Below are positions 45,244 to 58,127 of a stretch of DNA of 64,000 nucleotides, piece after piece. This DNA comes from Mesostigma viride. Lineage: Eukaryota > Streptophyta > Mesostigmatophyceae > Mesostigmatales > Mesostigmataceae. The DNA is taken from the NCBI GenBank assembly GCA_009746045.1, contig RPFO01000080.1, positions 11,902,670-11,966,669 on the forward strand. Reading direction: 5' to 3'. The position numbers were made by a program, and so were the translations under genes. The first letter of the stretch is position 1. Every line of letters begins with the position of its first letter. Below the pieces are notes generated by a model. It made no database searches. It saw only the letters and a list, made by a program, of their open reading frames with translations, and was not told where the DNA came from.

Positions 45244-46073
45244 TGGTGGTGGTGGTGGTGGTGGTGGTGGTGGTGGTGGTGGTAAGCGTGAAGCCATGGC
45301 TGGGACACACACACATGGGGTGGGGAGGTCAAAACATCAGACTAATTTTAAAAAGAAAAATTGAACCAGAGCCGGCCGTGGCCAGGTGAGGGGCAGGGGC
45401 GCGCAGAGGCATGTACGGCCTTGCAAGGCATCACCACACGGCACGAGCAATAGCATGGACGGTTACAAGGACTATCGATTTGGGATTCCCAACTTGGCGG
45501 GCGGTTGCATGGTGGAACCTACTCACCTGGCGCGGGCTCCAGTTCCAAAATAAGAAAAGTTTACCAAGGCTGCACGTGCACACTCGCATGGCCCCTCCAC
45601 GCCCCCAATAACCGACATCATATTGTCAATAGTTCATTGAAAAGAAAAAAAGGAACTCGCCTGGCACGTCCACGAGCCATAGTCCACGTGGCAGTCGTCG
45701 CCATAAATAGACTCGAGCACCTGCAGCTCCTCAATCTGGGCCTCGCGCACCGCGGGGTCCGCATCCGCACTCATGACCATGCCCCCGCCGCCTCCAGAAT
45801 TATTATTAAAGGCTGACAACAAGGCGGCTTCTGTCATAAACTCGAGTCTCCCTCCCTTGCCCTCCAGGGGCCCCTTGCCTGCTTCCCCATCATGACTCAT
45901 GCCTGCCCCCGCAGATGCCGCCACAACCGAGTTGAGTGCGCTCGTGGTTGGTTCGGGCGATGGCTCGGGCGCGGGCGGCGGCGCTGGTTTGACGGTGGCA
46001 TCCGTGGCGCGCACTTTCTGGAGGCGCAGGCCTCCCAGGATGTAGCCGAGGACTTGCATCTCCTCCAGTTCTT
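37010..46073 (-). CDS. IMPACT: IMPACT/YIH1 homologue (RWD + UPF0029), at least eight exons
   Basis: Exons (minus): 46073?-45661, 44993-44592, 43720-43458, 41319-41201, 40380-40337, 38694-38599 (or 38596), 37565-37479, 37163-37010, plus a final part. All joins keep phase. IMPACT/YIH1 binds GCN1 and restrains the eIF2-alpha kinase GCN2 in the cytosol. The first exons carry an RWD domain: EELQVLESIYGDD, LAALPPGYPS, then ASGGEPCLYQCIEWLK. The later ones carry the IMPACT domain: IVHGEPFVERK, KFQAHLAPVTSMDQ, EATHNIMAYRY, DSDDDGEAAAGGRLLHLLQ and SRWFGGVLLGPDRFKFINNA. The first intron appears to use a GC donor (CAG/gcgagt). The start is uncertain: ATG at 45900 or 45774, or in an exon upstream of 46073. 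After 37010 the reading may splice (gtaggc) or run on to a stop at 36948. Confidence 0.88.
37620..38232 (-). repeat. Four echoes of the start of IMPACT exon 37565-37479
   Basis: Relative to the true exon start (acceptor then gtcgcccaagacagcgatga), similar acceptor-plus-exon starts occur near 37652 (gtcgcccaagacaccggtga), 37759 (gtggcgcaggacagcgagga), about 38100 (gacagcgacgacgatgac) and about 38230 (ggttgcgcaggagagcgaca). Only the first has the complete GGRLLHLLQ exon; the others break off after the acidic part. Confidence 0.7.
38445..38598 (-). repeat. About 30-bp minisatellite repeating the IMPACT exon 38694-38599 donor
   Basis: The exon end gaggagacgggcgtg and the donor gtgggtggggg recur about six times (minus strand gctggaggagacgggcgtgg), starting at the real junction and running into the intron. 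Confidence 0.75.
38858..39803. mobile_element. 946-bp hAT-like element with 8-bp TSD
   Basis: Termini are ccgggttggcaaatac (left) and the reverse complement cggggttggcaaatac (right), flanked by atgcgtgt at 38850-38857 and 39804-39811. An 8-bp duplication and short GGTTGGCAAATA-type ends are characteristic of hAT transposons. It lies in an IMPACT intron, in a gt-rich microsatellite, which makes an 8-bp match by chance a little easier. No hAT transposase motif is visible, so it is probably a non-autonomous copy. Confidence 0.55.
39162..39509 (+). CDS. Small ORF of 115 aa inside the hAT-like element
   Basis: Reads LQYSEVRSGQCDSDFQLAAV, then KTKEQIRNPHMVKPVSVTKY and SWLQIAKRLVTTDEMAAKLL. Composition is protein-like and free of repeats. 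I do not recognise a domain, and no BED zinc finger or DDE motif is present. It may be a fragment of an element gene or chance. Confidence 0.22.
   Translation: MRRASEGVILVVMLQYSEVRSGQCDSDFQLAAVHNCAKGPEWDYEVKTKEQIRNPHMVKPVSVTKYHWLAVCNKNFSCVYLIIDSSSSWLQIAKRLVTTDEMAAKLLVAETFRWD
42696..43457 (-). repeat. 52-bp minisatellite, about 15 copies, starting at the IMPACT exon 43720-43458 donor
   Basis: Minus strand: the true exon end ggaggcgcagag and donor gtgggggagtactg are followed by 51-52-bp units, each with tgtggcgcagcg and gtggggggagtattg. Each unit is thus a copy of the exon edge plus a potential donor. Frames reading HSHGHCKQSYNTPPTA are artefacts. Confidence 0.9.
43721..43935 (-). repeat. 71-bp tandem repeat upstream of the same exon's acceptor
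   Basis: Three units contain catcctccaccagcaacaac, echoing the true acceptor tcctgcaccag and exon start caacaagacg at 43720. Confidence 0.75.
45179..45285. repeat. (GGT/GGC)n trinucleotide tract
   Basis: About 36 units of ggt and ggcggt in the intron between IMPACT exons at 45661 and 44993. Confidence 0.95.
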
Positions 46074-46310
46074 CTGTGGGTGGGGCAAGAGGCAAGGGGA
46101 CAAGGGATGGTAACACGACGGGGGCCAGGTCATGAGTGTGCGGTCGAGGACTTGCACCTCTACTCGCTGCTCTGTGGGTGGGGCGACAAGAGGGGACGAG
46201 GTGGGGCCTTGCCGTGAGCGAAACATGGGCATGTAAGGATGTAGCCCAAGGCTCGCACCGCTTTCTGGTTGCTCTGTGGGTAGGGCAAGGGAAGAAGCAA
46301 TGAGGGGAAT
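46074..46310 (-). repeat. Acceptor echoes upstream of the first recognised IMPACT exon
   Basis: Minus-strand ccacccacag followed by exon-like starts occurs at about 46074, 46181 and 46283. The following bases share gaggtgcaagtcctcg-like sequence. The acceptor and exon start were therefore duplicated twice. Confidence 0.65.
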
Positions 46311-46802
46311 CAGCCTCCCCTCCTCCATGTCACACCGTGTGCACATAATTGAGATGCAGGAGTGCTGACTACCGCTGCGTCGTGTTAACTGCAGCTGTGG
46401 CGTGCCTTCGGGCATGATGAGGGAAGAGGGGCGTCTCTGCGCCTCCCTCGGTGCGCAACACCCAGCGATGGAAAGCACAATAAGATAATCGGGTCTTCTT
46501 GTGCTCCGCATCTCCCAACGGGAGCGCGTGACTCATTGAATCCTAAATTCTCGGGTGGGGAATATGTCATAAGAATGGGGTGACGAGGGAGCTGAGGACA
46601 GGCATGTGCGCGGGCCGATGTGGAGTGCGCTGAGGGCTGCTCATGCCTTGTTCGTAACGCCATGGCTCATGCTTGCTTGCTAGGTGGCACCGAGCGCTCG
46701 TGCGTGCTTGCTTGGTGGCACCGCGAGGCGTGACCCAATGATGGCGTGGTCTAGAGAGGCAAGGCAGGGGGAGGGAGTCTATGTAGGTGGGGAAGCAGGG
46801 TT
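46311..46802. other. Upstream region of IMPACT
   Basis: May contain a 5' exon with the true start codon. No frame could be chosen. It ends at a large microsatellite. Confidence 0.35.
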
Positions 46803-48292
<1,490 letters not shown>

Positions 48293-48570
48293 TCTTCCAG
48301 TCGCCCGCCGCTGCCGCGGCTGTTAGACGGGACGGAGGTCCCGTTTTGTGATCGCTTCAAACTGCTGGGGAGCATGCTTCCTGACACCGCCGCCGATGTG
48401 GACATCCGCATTGGCCTGGCCTGGGCCAGGCTCCGTTCGCTCAACGGCACCTACTGGCGCTTGAAGGGCCTGGGCGAGCACCGCAAACCGCATGCTCTTC
48501 AAGGTCCTCGTCCTCACGGTGCTCACGTATGGCGCCGAGGCGTGGACACTCACGGACACACTGGCAGCTA
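48293..48570 (+). pseudogene. Older LINE ORF2 fragment, left half of a split copy
   Basis: Encodes LLDGTEVPFCDRFKLLGSML, then GLAWARLRSLNGTYW, then (after a frameshift) VLTYGAEAWTLTDTLAA. It is cut by the younger LINE and continues at 53822 as LAAKLDGTVYRMLRQVLNV. Confidence 0.8.
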
Positions 48571-48590
48571 ATTAATTAATTAATTAGACT

Positions 48591-48613
48591 CGTGCTCCCG
48601 TTGGGGAGTCACG
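48591..48613 (-). other. Bulged 3' hairpin of LINE copy 2
   Basis: Minus strand: cgtg, bulged a, ctccc, loop caac, gggag, cacg. It has the same architecture as the half-LINE hairpins, with different stem sequence in both arms. Confidence 0.65.
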
Positions 48614-48746
48614 GAGCATTAACCCCGATGAATGGATGGATGGGTGCACACATTCCTACCGGTCTAATCTATCTACATTGGCTACATACTACATCTATCT
48701 AACAACATTCTATCTACATCATCTATCTAGGCAGCCGCACGCTGCC

Positions 48747-51700
48747 CTAGGGGGAGCTATCTAGCGTGCCTCCCGCGGGATTGCACACGCGGGCGCTTCC
48801 CCACTGGGGGGGCTCGTTGTCCTCTATGACCTGGGCCCACTTGGCCTTGTCCATCATCTTCTTCCAAATCACGGAGAGGCCTAGGCCCCCCATGTCCTCT
48901 ACTAGCTGTTCTTTGAAGGTGCGGGCCTTGCGGCGTCTAACATCACTGGGCCCAGCCCACGTCAGGAGGTGCCGGCCAGGCTGGGCTGGTCGCAGTCCTG
49001 CGGGGGGGCCACGTGAGGTGTCTACCTGGTTGGTGCGAGCTAGGTGCCCTACTAGCTGCAGGCGGCGTTGCTTAATTGTGCTGGTGATATAGGGCATGCC
49101 CTGGTACAGGTCCTCATTGCGGACATGAGCAGCATATCCTACTCTGAAAATGGAACGCAGCATGCTGGTGACCGCGCCGTCCAGCTTGCGGGCCAGGTCG
49201 GCGGTGAGGGTCCACGTCTCGGCGCCATACGTGAGAACAGGAAGGACGAGGACCTTGAACAGGTCCTGTTTCTCGATCTTGCCCAGGGGCTTGCGCCATA
49301 GGGCCCGGTACTGGCGTAAAGCGTGCCAGGCGAGGGAGATGCGGTGGTCCACATCACCTCGCAGCTAGGGAGCAGGCTGCCCAGCAGCTTAACGCGGTCC
49401 CGATACAGGACTCGAGAGCCGTCTAGGAGATAGAGGGGCGGCGCTGAGGTGGTGAGCCCAACCGCCAGGGCCTCTGTCTTCTTGCTGACCTCAAGCCCCA
49501 CTGCACGGGCCTCGAGAGCCAGGCAGTCAAGCCATGTCTGCACGTGCTCAGTGTCCTCAAAGAGGGTGGTGTCGTCTGCGTAAATGATGTCTGCTAGCCG
49601 AATCTCCGTGTCCGCACCGCCATGCCAGAATTTGTTAGCAACCTGCACTCCTGGTTCCCTGCCCACGATGCGGGCAAATCGCTTGCGCGCCTGAATCATT
49701 ACGTATTCGACAACAATAATGAACAGGTAGGGCGACAGCACGCAGCCCTGCCACACACCCTTCTGTAAAGGGCATGGGGGCGTGGTCCCGTAAGAAGTGC
49801 GCACCGAAGTGGTGGACCCTTCATACAGGTTGCGGATGACAGCAATCAGGGGGCGGGGGATCCGGAACAACTCGAGGATGTCCCAAAGCGCAGGCCAGAA
49901 AACCGAATCGAAGGCTTTGATGAAGTCCACCAGCACAAGGTGCAAAGGGGACTCACCAGGCTGAAGGCGTTGCAGTTCCTCCACCAGTCGGCGAGTAGCG
50001 AAGAGCGCCTGTACTGTGTTGCGACCTGAACGGAAGCCGTGCTGAGTCTCGCTGAGGTGACCGTCCAGGGCCGTGCGCAGGCGGTTCAGGATGAGCCGCA
50101 TAAGAAGCTTGAGGGGGGCACTTTGAATGCACACCCCTCTGTAGTTGCCGGGGTCGGCAGGCGACCCCTTGTTCTTGTACAGCATCGTGCGAAAACTGTG
50201 TTGCCAGGCCGCTGGAGGTGGTTGCGACGACAGCAGAAGGCGGTTGCAGATGTCCCGGAAGAGCAGCATAACACCTGTGTCCTCGAATTCGGCTGCAAGT
50301 TTTACAACTGCGGCCGGAATCTCGTCAGAGCCGGTGGCTGCGTCATAACGCAGGCGCTGGACCGCCTCCGTGACCTCGCGAGAGGTGAAAGGAGGCATGT
50401 CAGACGGGTCGCCAAGTGGGCCGACCAGCGGGGGGACTAGGTAGTCCGCCGCTGACCTAGGCGGGGCCGGGGGCCCTGCGGGGCCGGCCAGGGCGGCCGG
50501 GCGGGCGGCGGCGGCTGGGAGCAGGGGTGGGGGCGGCGCAGCTGTCCCCACGACCTCGGCCGTGGCCGTGGCCCAGGTACGAAGCCGCTTGGCTGGGGCG
50601 CCGGGGACGTCGTGGCGGTGGGGCCGGCCGAGGCCGTCCGGGTGCCCGAGGCGCTTGTACCAGAACCAGGCCCCCTTGCCGTCGTGCTTCTGCTGGCAGC
50701 TGCGCAGGTCCTTGACCATCTGCTGAGCATCTGCCTTCTCAGCCTGCTCGTAGGCGGCCCTCAGAGCTGCTTGCAGCCCAGGTTTGGCGAGCGGATCTCT
50801 GTTGCGGCGGAGCATCTGCCTGGCGGCGACCACTGTCGGTGCGTGACGGTGGACAGCAAGCTGCCGACGCGGAGGCAAGGTGGGGAGGGTGCGGGCAGCC
50901 AGGCGATACTTGGCGGCGACACCACGGAGGATCACTGAAATATCCCCCGGCGGCGGAATGGCGTGTAACTGCTGTCGGCTGCCCCCGGCGTCGAATACGG
51001 CCAGGAAATCATCCCTGTGCGACATAGCGGCCTGCTCTGCTGCTGACATCTTGTCGGCATCCTTCAGCACAATCCGGAGCACTTTCAGATCTGGCTGAGG
51101 TGCCAGCTGTCGCGACGGTTTCACCCCAGGAAACCGCAATCTGATGCGAGCGAGCACGAGACGATGATCAGATTCCACCGTGCTGACAGAATCTTGCAGG
51201 ACGCGAGCATCGACAACTGAGGGGCGCTGAGCCCGACGTACGCAGACATAATCAAGGCACACCACCCGATCCGACGGCCCGAAAAAGGTGGCCAGCTGCT
51301 CAGCGGGGCGTGCGAAAGAAGCATTGCATGCATGCAACCAGCGCAGATTCTGCCAGCAGATTCGCAAATAAAGGCGTGTTACCGTTGGCTGTCGTGTTGG
51401 TTGGGGAATACTGAGCGCCCCCAGTGCCAACTGGCAGCGTGGCGTTGGCGTCGAGCAGCATAACCAGGAAGTGCCGAGCTGGGATGTTGGCCTCCTCCTC
51501 CTTGAGGGCGTCGAAGAAGGCCTCACGTTCCGCCTGAGCTCGACCCGCATGTGGTGCATATCCCACGATAACGGTTAGCGTGTGGTGTGAATGGCCCTCA
51601 GTGGCCGAAAAAGTGGCCACTAGCACACGCGGGGACCGCAGCACGATGGACTGGAGCTGCTCTGATGCTGCCGGCGAGCACAAGAGGCCCACACCACCTT

Positions 51701-51920
51701 GGCCCGGCGCGTCGCCGCCACCATAGTGGAACCGCCAGCCTGCACGCAGGTCGTCGACCAGCAGACCGTTGACCGCGTGCTGAGGGTCAACGGTGCGTCG
51801 GTGCTCCTGGACTCCAAGAACAGCGATCTTGTTGTCGGCGCACAGGGCGATCAGCTCGTCGACGCGTTGGCGTGCTGGGGTGCCGCCGCTCGTAGAAGGA
51901 TCTGCAGGGAGGGTGCGCAC
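48747..51920 (-). pseudogene. LINE ORF2 (copy 2), at least two frameshifts
   Basis: Endonuclease part in one frame (51920-51300: AVLGVQEHRRT, VMLLDANATLPVGTGG), then a shift near 51310-51330. The second frame to about 49360 contains VESDHRLVLARIRL, the reverse transcriptase with LVDFIKAFDSVFWPALW and the catalytic IIYADDTTLFED. A second shift near 49355 leads to LTYGAETWTLTADLARKLD and the C-terminus at 48747. It is about 55 percent similar in feel to copy 1 ORF2; I have not aligned it. No functional protein is expected. Confidence 0.88.
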
Positions 51921-52302
51921 GTTAAAACTTGCAATACCAAGAATGGGCCGTTGCCCTATTAGCGGGGGGGTGGGGGTGGGGGTGGGGGTGGAGAAGGGTA
52001 GTGCTGGAGGTGGGGGTGGGGGGGGGGGGGGGGGGAGGGGGAGGGTGGCGATTGGGGTTAATGCTTGTCAACGCATGGAGGCTTTCTTTCAGGACGGATA
52101 TGCGTCGTCTCCGTCCTGGCTGGGGTCGCCGGCGTGTCGACTGGGCCTCATCCCGCTCAAGGCGGGCTAGGAGGCGTGTAAGGCTGGTAAATTGGCGGGA
52201 AGGTTGACCGTGGCGTGCCTGGCGACCTTGCATCCTGATCATGCTCGCACGGTGCGACATGAGGATGGAAAGGGGCTTGTTTATAAAGGCTGTGCCCAAA
52301 GC

Positions 52303-53671
52303 CTATTGTACCGCGAGGCCGCGAGGGTGTGCCCTTACCGGGCGCCATCCATACCCGGGACGTGCGTAGACGATGATGACGCAGCTGGGGCGGGCCTGGG
52401 ACGGCCCGACTTGTGCCGCTTGTTCGGAGCCTGCGCCTCCGTGCGCTGGCCGTTGATGAATAGCACGGGGGTGTCGTGGACGAGGCGGACGTAGACCTTC
52501 TGGCCATCCGCTGGCCTTGATCGCCACGTCGCTGCCCAGCAGACCATTCTTGATGACTAGCTGGGCCGGTGAGAGGAGGTCGTCGAGGCTCGGCGCGTTC
52601 TTCCCGCCTAGGAGCTTGCGGGCCTGGAGTACCTTCACCTTGCTGGCCACATTCGCAAAGGTCACCCGGATGGGGCCAGGCTGGCCCGCCATCCAGGCTG
52701 CCGACTCAATGCGGATGCGTTCGTTGCCCAGTTGCAGCCTGCCCACGATGAGGCTGTGGTACAGGCGTTGCGCTAGCATCAGGTCCGTTTCAGGCTGCTG
52801 TGCGACCTGGAAATACCGGACCACTATACTGCGTGAGCGCAGGTCCTCCTCGACCGCAGTCTTGTGGGCTGCAGCCCCCCTGCGTGCTGCATCCTCCATC
52901 AGGTTGGCAATGTCCGTCTGTTTGACCATGTTAGCGTAGCTGGTGGCCGGTGCGGGGGCGGCTGGTTGGGGCGGGCTGGTCAGGGCGGCCTTGACCTCGG
53001 CAATGCTGGAGCGGAGCTCGGCAGTGTCTTGACGGATAGCGGTGGACAAGGTGCCGAGTTGGGCAGCCATGTCTGCGACTTTCTTATTGAGCTTGTGCAG
53101 GTCTGCTGCTTCCGGGGAAGCATCGGGGTGTTGGCGGTGCCGTGATCGGCGTCCTTGAAAGCGGCAAAGAGTGCCCGGAGGCAAGGGGCCTGCGCGTGGC
53201 TCAAGAAAACAGAAAGTCGAAGCTGTGGCTCGTCCAAGTCGTCGATGTCGTCCACTGGAATGGTCCCGCCAGACGCGTAAGGAAAATGTATTCCTTGCCG
53301 GTGTCGTGCAGGTGGCGCAGGATAGCCTGCGCCTGCTCGGCGGTAAGCGAAAAGAACTGCTGCTCGTCGACAACCTTGCCAGGCATGAAGGATGCTGGGT
53401 CGAACTCAGCGTCGTTAGCGTCGTCGTCGTCGTCGTCGATGGCGTCGTCAATGGGGGTGTCTTTGGAAGACGATGGCGGGGGGATCTGGCTCTCCATCTC
53501 GTCGGCTGGGGCGTAGCAAACCCGCTTGGAGGAGGCGGTAATGGCGGCCGCGTTTGCCTGGGGCTGCGTCGCAATGGTTTCCGCATCTGCAATTAGTTGC
53601 GTAATCGTGTTGGGCGCTGAAGCCTCCCTCTCGGAGAGAGAAGGGGAGGCGGTTGACGGAGTTTCTGCCAT
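52303..53671 (-). pseudogene. LINE ORF1 (copy 2), frameshifted
   Basis: Starts MAETPSTASPSLSEREAS. An acidic run (DDAIDDDDDDANDAEFD) is followed by a shift near 53230, then LHKLNKKVADMAAQLGTL (coiled coil), LRSRSIVVRYFQVAQ and VTFANVASKVKVLQARKLL (RRM-like). A second shift near 52520 leads to YVRLVHDTPVLFINGQRTE. The domain order matches copy 1 ORF1. Confidence 0.82.
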
Positions 53672-53821
53672 AGCCGGTTCCGGAAAATTACGAACCCTGC
53701 CTGTGCTACGTTTTATGATATTGCGCTAAATCTTGGGCGATGGCGGCTGAAAATTATATCATCGTGTTCGTCATTAAAGGACGCATCTACTGCAATTTAC
53801 CCGACCAAATTTCATGCCCGG
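53672..53821 (-). promoter_or_regulatory. LINE 5' UTR, single diverged monomer
   Basis: Shares aaaattatatca, cgtgttcgtc and aaatttcatg with the 168-bp monomers at 13112-13615, in the same order and position before ORF1. The likely internal promoter lies here. Confidence 0.55.
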
Positions 53822-54445
53822 ACTGGCAGCTAAGCTAGACGGCACGGTTTACAGGATGCTCCGACAGGTCCTGAACGTAGGGTTTTCCAAGCGCCCGTCA
53901 TTAGAGTCTTTGTATCAGGGTATGCCTCGCATTTCGGACGAGATTAGGCAGCGTAGGATAGCATTTGTAGGACAACTTGCTCGCACCAGCCAGGTCGACA
54001 CCGCCCTAGGTCTGGCAGGCCCCCAGCGGCTTGGCCAACCAGAGCGCCATATTCTGACCTGGCCTGGCCCCAAGGGCATTCCCAAAAGGGTAGGGAAACA
54101 TGCCACGAACTACATCCAGATCGATGTTGCTGGCCGACCTAGTGGTCCCAGCCCAGTTTCAATACCGCATCCACTCTCTCTCCCTTCTTTGGACTGCCAT
54201 GCAGAACAAGACGCGGTGGCAGAAGATTGTCAAGGCTCACACGCCAGCCCCTCTGGGCAAGCCACCTCCCCCCAAGCGGAGGCGGCGTTTTGCATTATGA
54301 GTAGTGTAGTTAGGATTTTTCTAGACTAGATAGCTTAGGGTTAGGTTAGTCCGATTACGCGGCTCCCTCCACTCCACCCATCCATCCAGGAATATGTGCT
54401 ACATGACCTCCCAACGGAGGCATGTTATAATTTAATTTTAATTTT
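53822..54445 (+). pseudogene. Older LINE ORF2 C-terminus and 3' end, right half of the split copy
   Basis: Reads LAAKLDGTVYRMLRQVLNVG through PRISDEIRQRRIAFVGQLAR, a frameshift near 54120, then FQYRIHSLSLLWTAMQNK and KPPPPKRRRRF to the stop. It ends in the bulged hairpin at 54401-54425 and an AT-rich tail. Confidence 0.85.
54401..54425 (+). other. Bulged 3' hairpin
   Basis: acatg, bulged a, cctcc, loop caac, ggagg, catgt, directly before ataatttaattttaatt. Confidence 0.65.
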
Positions 54446-57111
54446 TTAATAATAATATTCACGCGAGGGGATATGCCTAAAGGGCACTTTTCTGGAAACC
54501 ATACCTATGCATGTGCTAAAAATCCAATTATGATTGGGAACCATAAATATGATTAAAAAAAAAAAATTCCAACCACTTGGGGGGGGTACTAGCCCCCACC
54601 AGATGCCGGTTACGCGCTAAAAATAGAAAAAGACGCTACTTTTGGCATATTTTCCCTAGGACAATGGGCAAACATATTTGGACCAAATCATATATTTCCA
54701 ATTAGTTCCCCCACTTTTGAGAAAGTCTGCCTAATTTTGAGCACAAAATAATGATGTTTAGACACATTGATGGATTTTCCCGCAAAAAGGGTACTTTTTT
54801 TCACCAAAAAAAATAAAACAAATCATAAACACATGGAATCATGCCATATCTTATATTTTCAAATACTAGAGAGGGGGGGACATGCAGCCCCAAATTTTCA
54901 GGTCATTCTGACAAGCGCAGCCCTATTTGATGGATATTCCTAGATTGCCACCTGTGATGACGCTGACGGAGGTTTTAGCTAGTATTTAACCACACTAACA
55001 CCCCTTAATACATCTAAGCCACGTGAAAACTGGCCAAACCACACACTACCATCCTCTGCACGTATGGTACCTCCAATGTTCCAGGTTTGACGCCATTCTG
55101 ACAAGAACTGCCCAAGTTACAACCATTCCAAGACGGCCACCCATGTAGACACTACAAGGAAATTATAGTAACCATTCAGCCACACTAGCACCTCCTTCTT
55201 CATCAAAGACATCTGCAAACTGACCAAAGCACACATAATTAACTCTTGCACGCTGACGGCAACGCATGGTCAACGTGGGGGTCATTGTGACAAGAACTAC
55301 TCAAGTTGATGGGTTTCCTATATGACCACCTGACAAGGCGCTAAGGACCACTCAGTAAGTTAGTAACCCCACAGTGCCACTTCATATGCCATCCAACATG
55401 CACCAAAACCATGCTGAGTATGTTTACAATGTACGAAGGGCTGGCCACGCACCTCATATGTCTTCATCATCCCTCCAGCATGGCCAGCCTTGTAAATATG
55501 TTCATAGCCTTGACGATGGTAGCCCTAATATGCCTAAGCAGCATTTCCTATGTTTCTCCTAGGTTAGAGTGTAAGGTTGATGACAACCAAGCTAATCAAC
55601 TCAACAACACCTCCTAAACTGTCCTCCCCGGCATGGATGACAAACTGGGACTATGGAGGGCAAGGAACCAAGCAGGAACATGGTATATATAGCTTGCATG
55701 CAGTCATGCATGTCAACCATGGTTGGCTCAGCACATTGTAGTCTTGTCACATCATCATAACAAAGGAAAGCTCAAACAACCATTGGTGCCAGCTATCTAC
55801 ATGCAGTCACACAAATGCAATATCTCCAACATCATCATCACTAAAACACTTCCATCCTTGCACGATAAAATGCAAAGAAACCATTGGCGGCCCTTCAGCG
55901 CATGAGCGCTGTGATGCCGCTGCGAAGAGAGGGTGCGTCACTCTCACACAACAAGAAGCGTCCATACGCACAACATCCTTGCCGGAACACGTTTTATGAA
56001 ATGCCTTATACCTTCCTGAAGAGCTATAGGCTGCGACTGAAGCGGCCCTGATCACGACATCAACGAAAACAATCTAAAGCTGCCAGGTATTCGACAACAC
56101 AACGGCAAGCGACGGCGAGATAGCTGGCGGAAACTGCCCAAAAAGAACGCAAAAAACCTCGAACGATGAGCTCATAGAAGAAAGCACTGATAGCAGATAA
56201 CATTCGCGACAAATCTGTACCTCGCCCTCGTAAATCCCTCGCCCAGGCGCGCAACAACCGCCGTTCTTCCATGGACAGGTCAGACACGCACTGCGCAGGT
56301 CTGAACAATTACTTACCGATAATGGCCGAAAATCTGGAAAAAAGCACCAGCGCGGTTTAGAATTCGATGCAACCGATATTAACGCCTGCTTCACGGTCAA
56401 AACAACCCTAAAAACCGCGATTTTACTGCCGCTATCATGAATTCTATTTTATTCCGCGCGACCAAAAAATTCAGATTGCCCCCCATGCCGATGGCATAAA
56501 AAAACAACAGCGATATTGTAAACCAGCTGATTTCCGCAACAAACTAACATCATAAACTCATCGTCTTTTAGATTCGAGTAAAATTTTTGCATTTCGCCTG
56601 CCCTAGTGTGGTAGTTTCGCCTGAACGCAGTCGCCATGGCCACTTCCGCAAGGGGTGCGCACACCGTGCACGTGAAATTTATGACCTTCGGTTCCGGCGC
56701 GAATTTTTTGGCGCCAAAAAATTCGGGCATGTCCCGTCCCCTTAAGTTGGGTTCGATGTTTTTGAGGGGTCAACCCAACTTAAGGCGTGAACCCAACTTA
56801 AGGCGTGAATGACTCCACTAAATTCTACTAATTTAAACTAAAGATACTTAAACATACTATTCTGAACTACTTTATACTTAGAACGCCACAATCCTATTCG
56901 ACCCATCATAAGGGCGTGAACACAACTTAAGCCAACCCAACTTTAAGGCGTGAATGACTGTATTGCGGGAAACTCTAGTAACAATAAACGGCTCTCAAGT
57001 CTTATCTGTCGGAGCCAATTTTCGGCCGCGCCGTTAGGATTGCCAGAATTGGCCGCGAAGCATACAAGGTCGTACACGTGATAAAACATTGGAATAGGGG
57101 ATAAAAATCCG
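54446..57111. other. AT-richer region, nothing recognised
   Basis: No coding frame with support. Three repeats of aacccaacttaaggcgtgaa-type sequence lie at about 56770-56955. The stretch at 56440-56740 is open on minus but shows no motif. Confidence 0.4.
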
Positions 57112-58127
57112 TACATCCGTACATCCGTACATCCGTCCGTCCGTCCGTCCCTCCGTCCGTCCCTCCGTCCCTCCCTCCGTCCCTCCCTCCCTCCCTCCCT
57201 CCCTCCCTCCCTCCCTCCCTCCCTCCCTCCCTCCCTCCCTCCCTCCCTCCCTCCCTCCCTCCCTCCCTCCCTCCCTCCCTCCCTCCCTCCCTCCCTCCCT
57301 CCCTCCCTCCCTCCCTCCCTCCCTCCCTCCCTCCCTCCCTCCCTCCCTCCCTCCCTCCCTCCCTCCCTCCCTCCCTCCCTCCTCCCTCCTCCCTCCCTCC
57401 CTCCCTCCCTCCCTCCCTCCCTCCCTCCCTCCCTCCCTCCCTCCTCCCTCCCTCCTCCCTCCCTCCCTCCCTCCCTCCCTCCCTCCCTCCCTCCCTCCCT
57501 CCCTCCCTCCCTCCCTCCCTCCCTCCTCCCTCCCTCCCTCCCTCCCTCCCTCCCTCCCTCCCTCCCTCCCTCCTCCCTCCCTCCCTCCCTCCTCCCTCCC
57601 TCCCTCCCTCCCTCCCTCCCTCCCTCCCTCCCTCCTCCCTCCCTCCCTCCCTCCCTCCCTCCCTCCCTCCCTCCCTCCCTCCCTCCCTCCCTCCCTCCCT
57701 CCCTCCCTCCCTCCCTCCCTCCTCCCTCCCTCCCTGGACCTCCCTCCCTCCCTCCCTCCCTCCCTCCCTCCCTCCCTCCCATCCTCCCTCCCTCCCATCC
57801 ATCCATCCATCCATCCCTCCCTCCCTCCATCCATCCATCCATCCATCCATCCATCCATCCATCCATCCCTCCATCCCTCCCTGCCTCCCTCCCTCCCTCC
57901 CTCCCTCCCTCCCTCCCTCCCTCCCTCCCTCCCTCCCTCCCTCCCTCCCTCCCTCCTCCCTCCCTCCCTCCCTCCCTCCCTCCCTCCCTCCCTCCCTCCC
58001 TCCCTCCCTCCCTCCCTCCCTCCCTCCCTCCCTCCCTCCCTCCCTCCCTCCCTCCCTCCCTCCCTCCCTCCCTCCCTCCCTCCCTCCATCCATCCGTCCA
58101 TCCATCCATCCATCGGGGTCAATGCTC
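57112..58127. repeat. CCCT/CCAT tetranucleotide tract, about 1 kb
   Basis: (CCGT), then (CCCT) with a few one-base slips, then (CCAT) blocks at 57790-57866 and 58085-58115. Three Gly/Arg/Glu-type frames on the minus strand are artefacts. It adjoins a LINE 3' end whose 3' UTR in another copy (48630-48640) has a short ATCC repeat. Confidence 0.96.

Larger units (their letters stand above)
48571..53821 (-). mobile_element. Full-length LINE (copy 2), 11-bp TSD, frameshifted
   Basis: actggcagcta at 48560-48570 is repeated at 53822-53832, and removing the insert restores a continuous older ORF2. Read on minus: 5' UTR 53821-53672 with one diverged monomer, ORF1 53671-52303, ORF2 51920-48747, 3' UTR with ATCC-type repeats, bulged hairpin 48613-48591 and TTAA tail 48586-48571. 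Both ORFs carry frameshifts, so the copy is dead. It is a distinct subfamily from copy 1. Confidence 0.88.
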
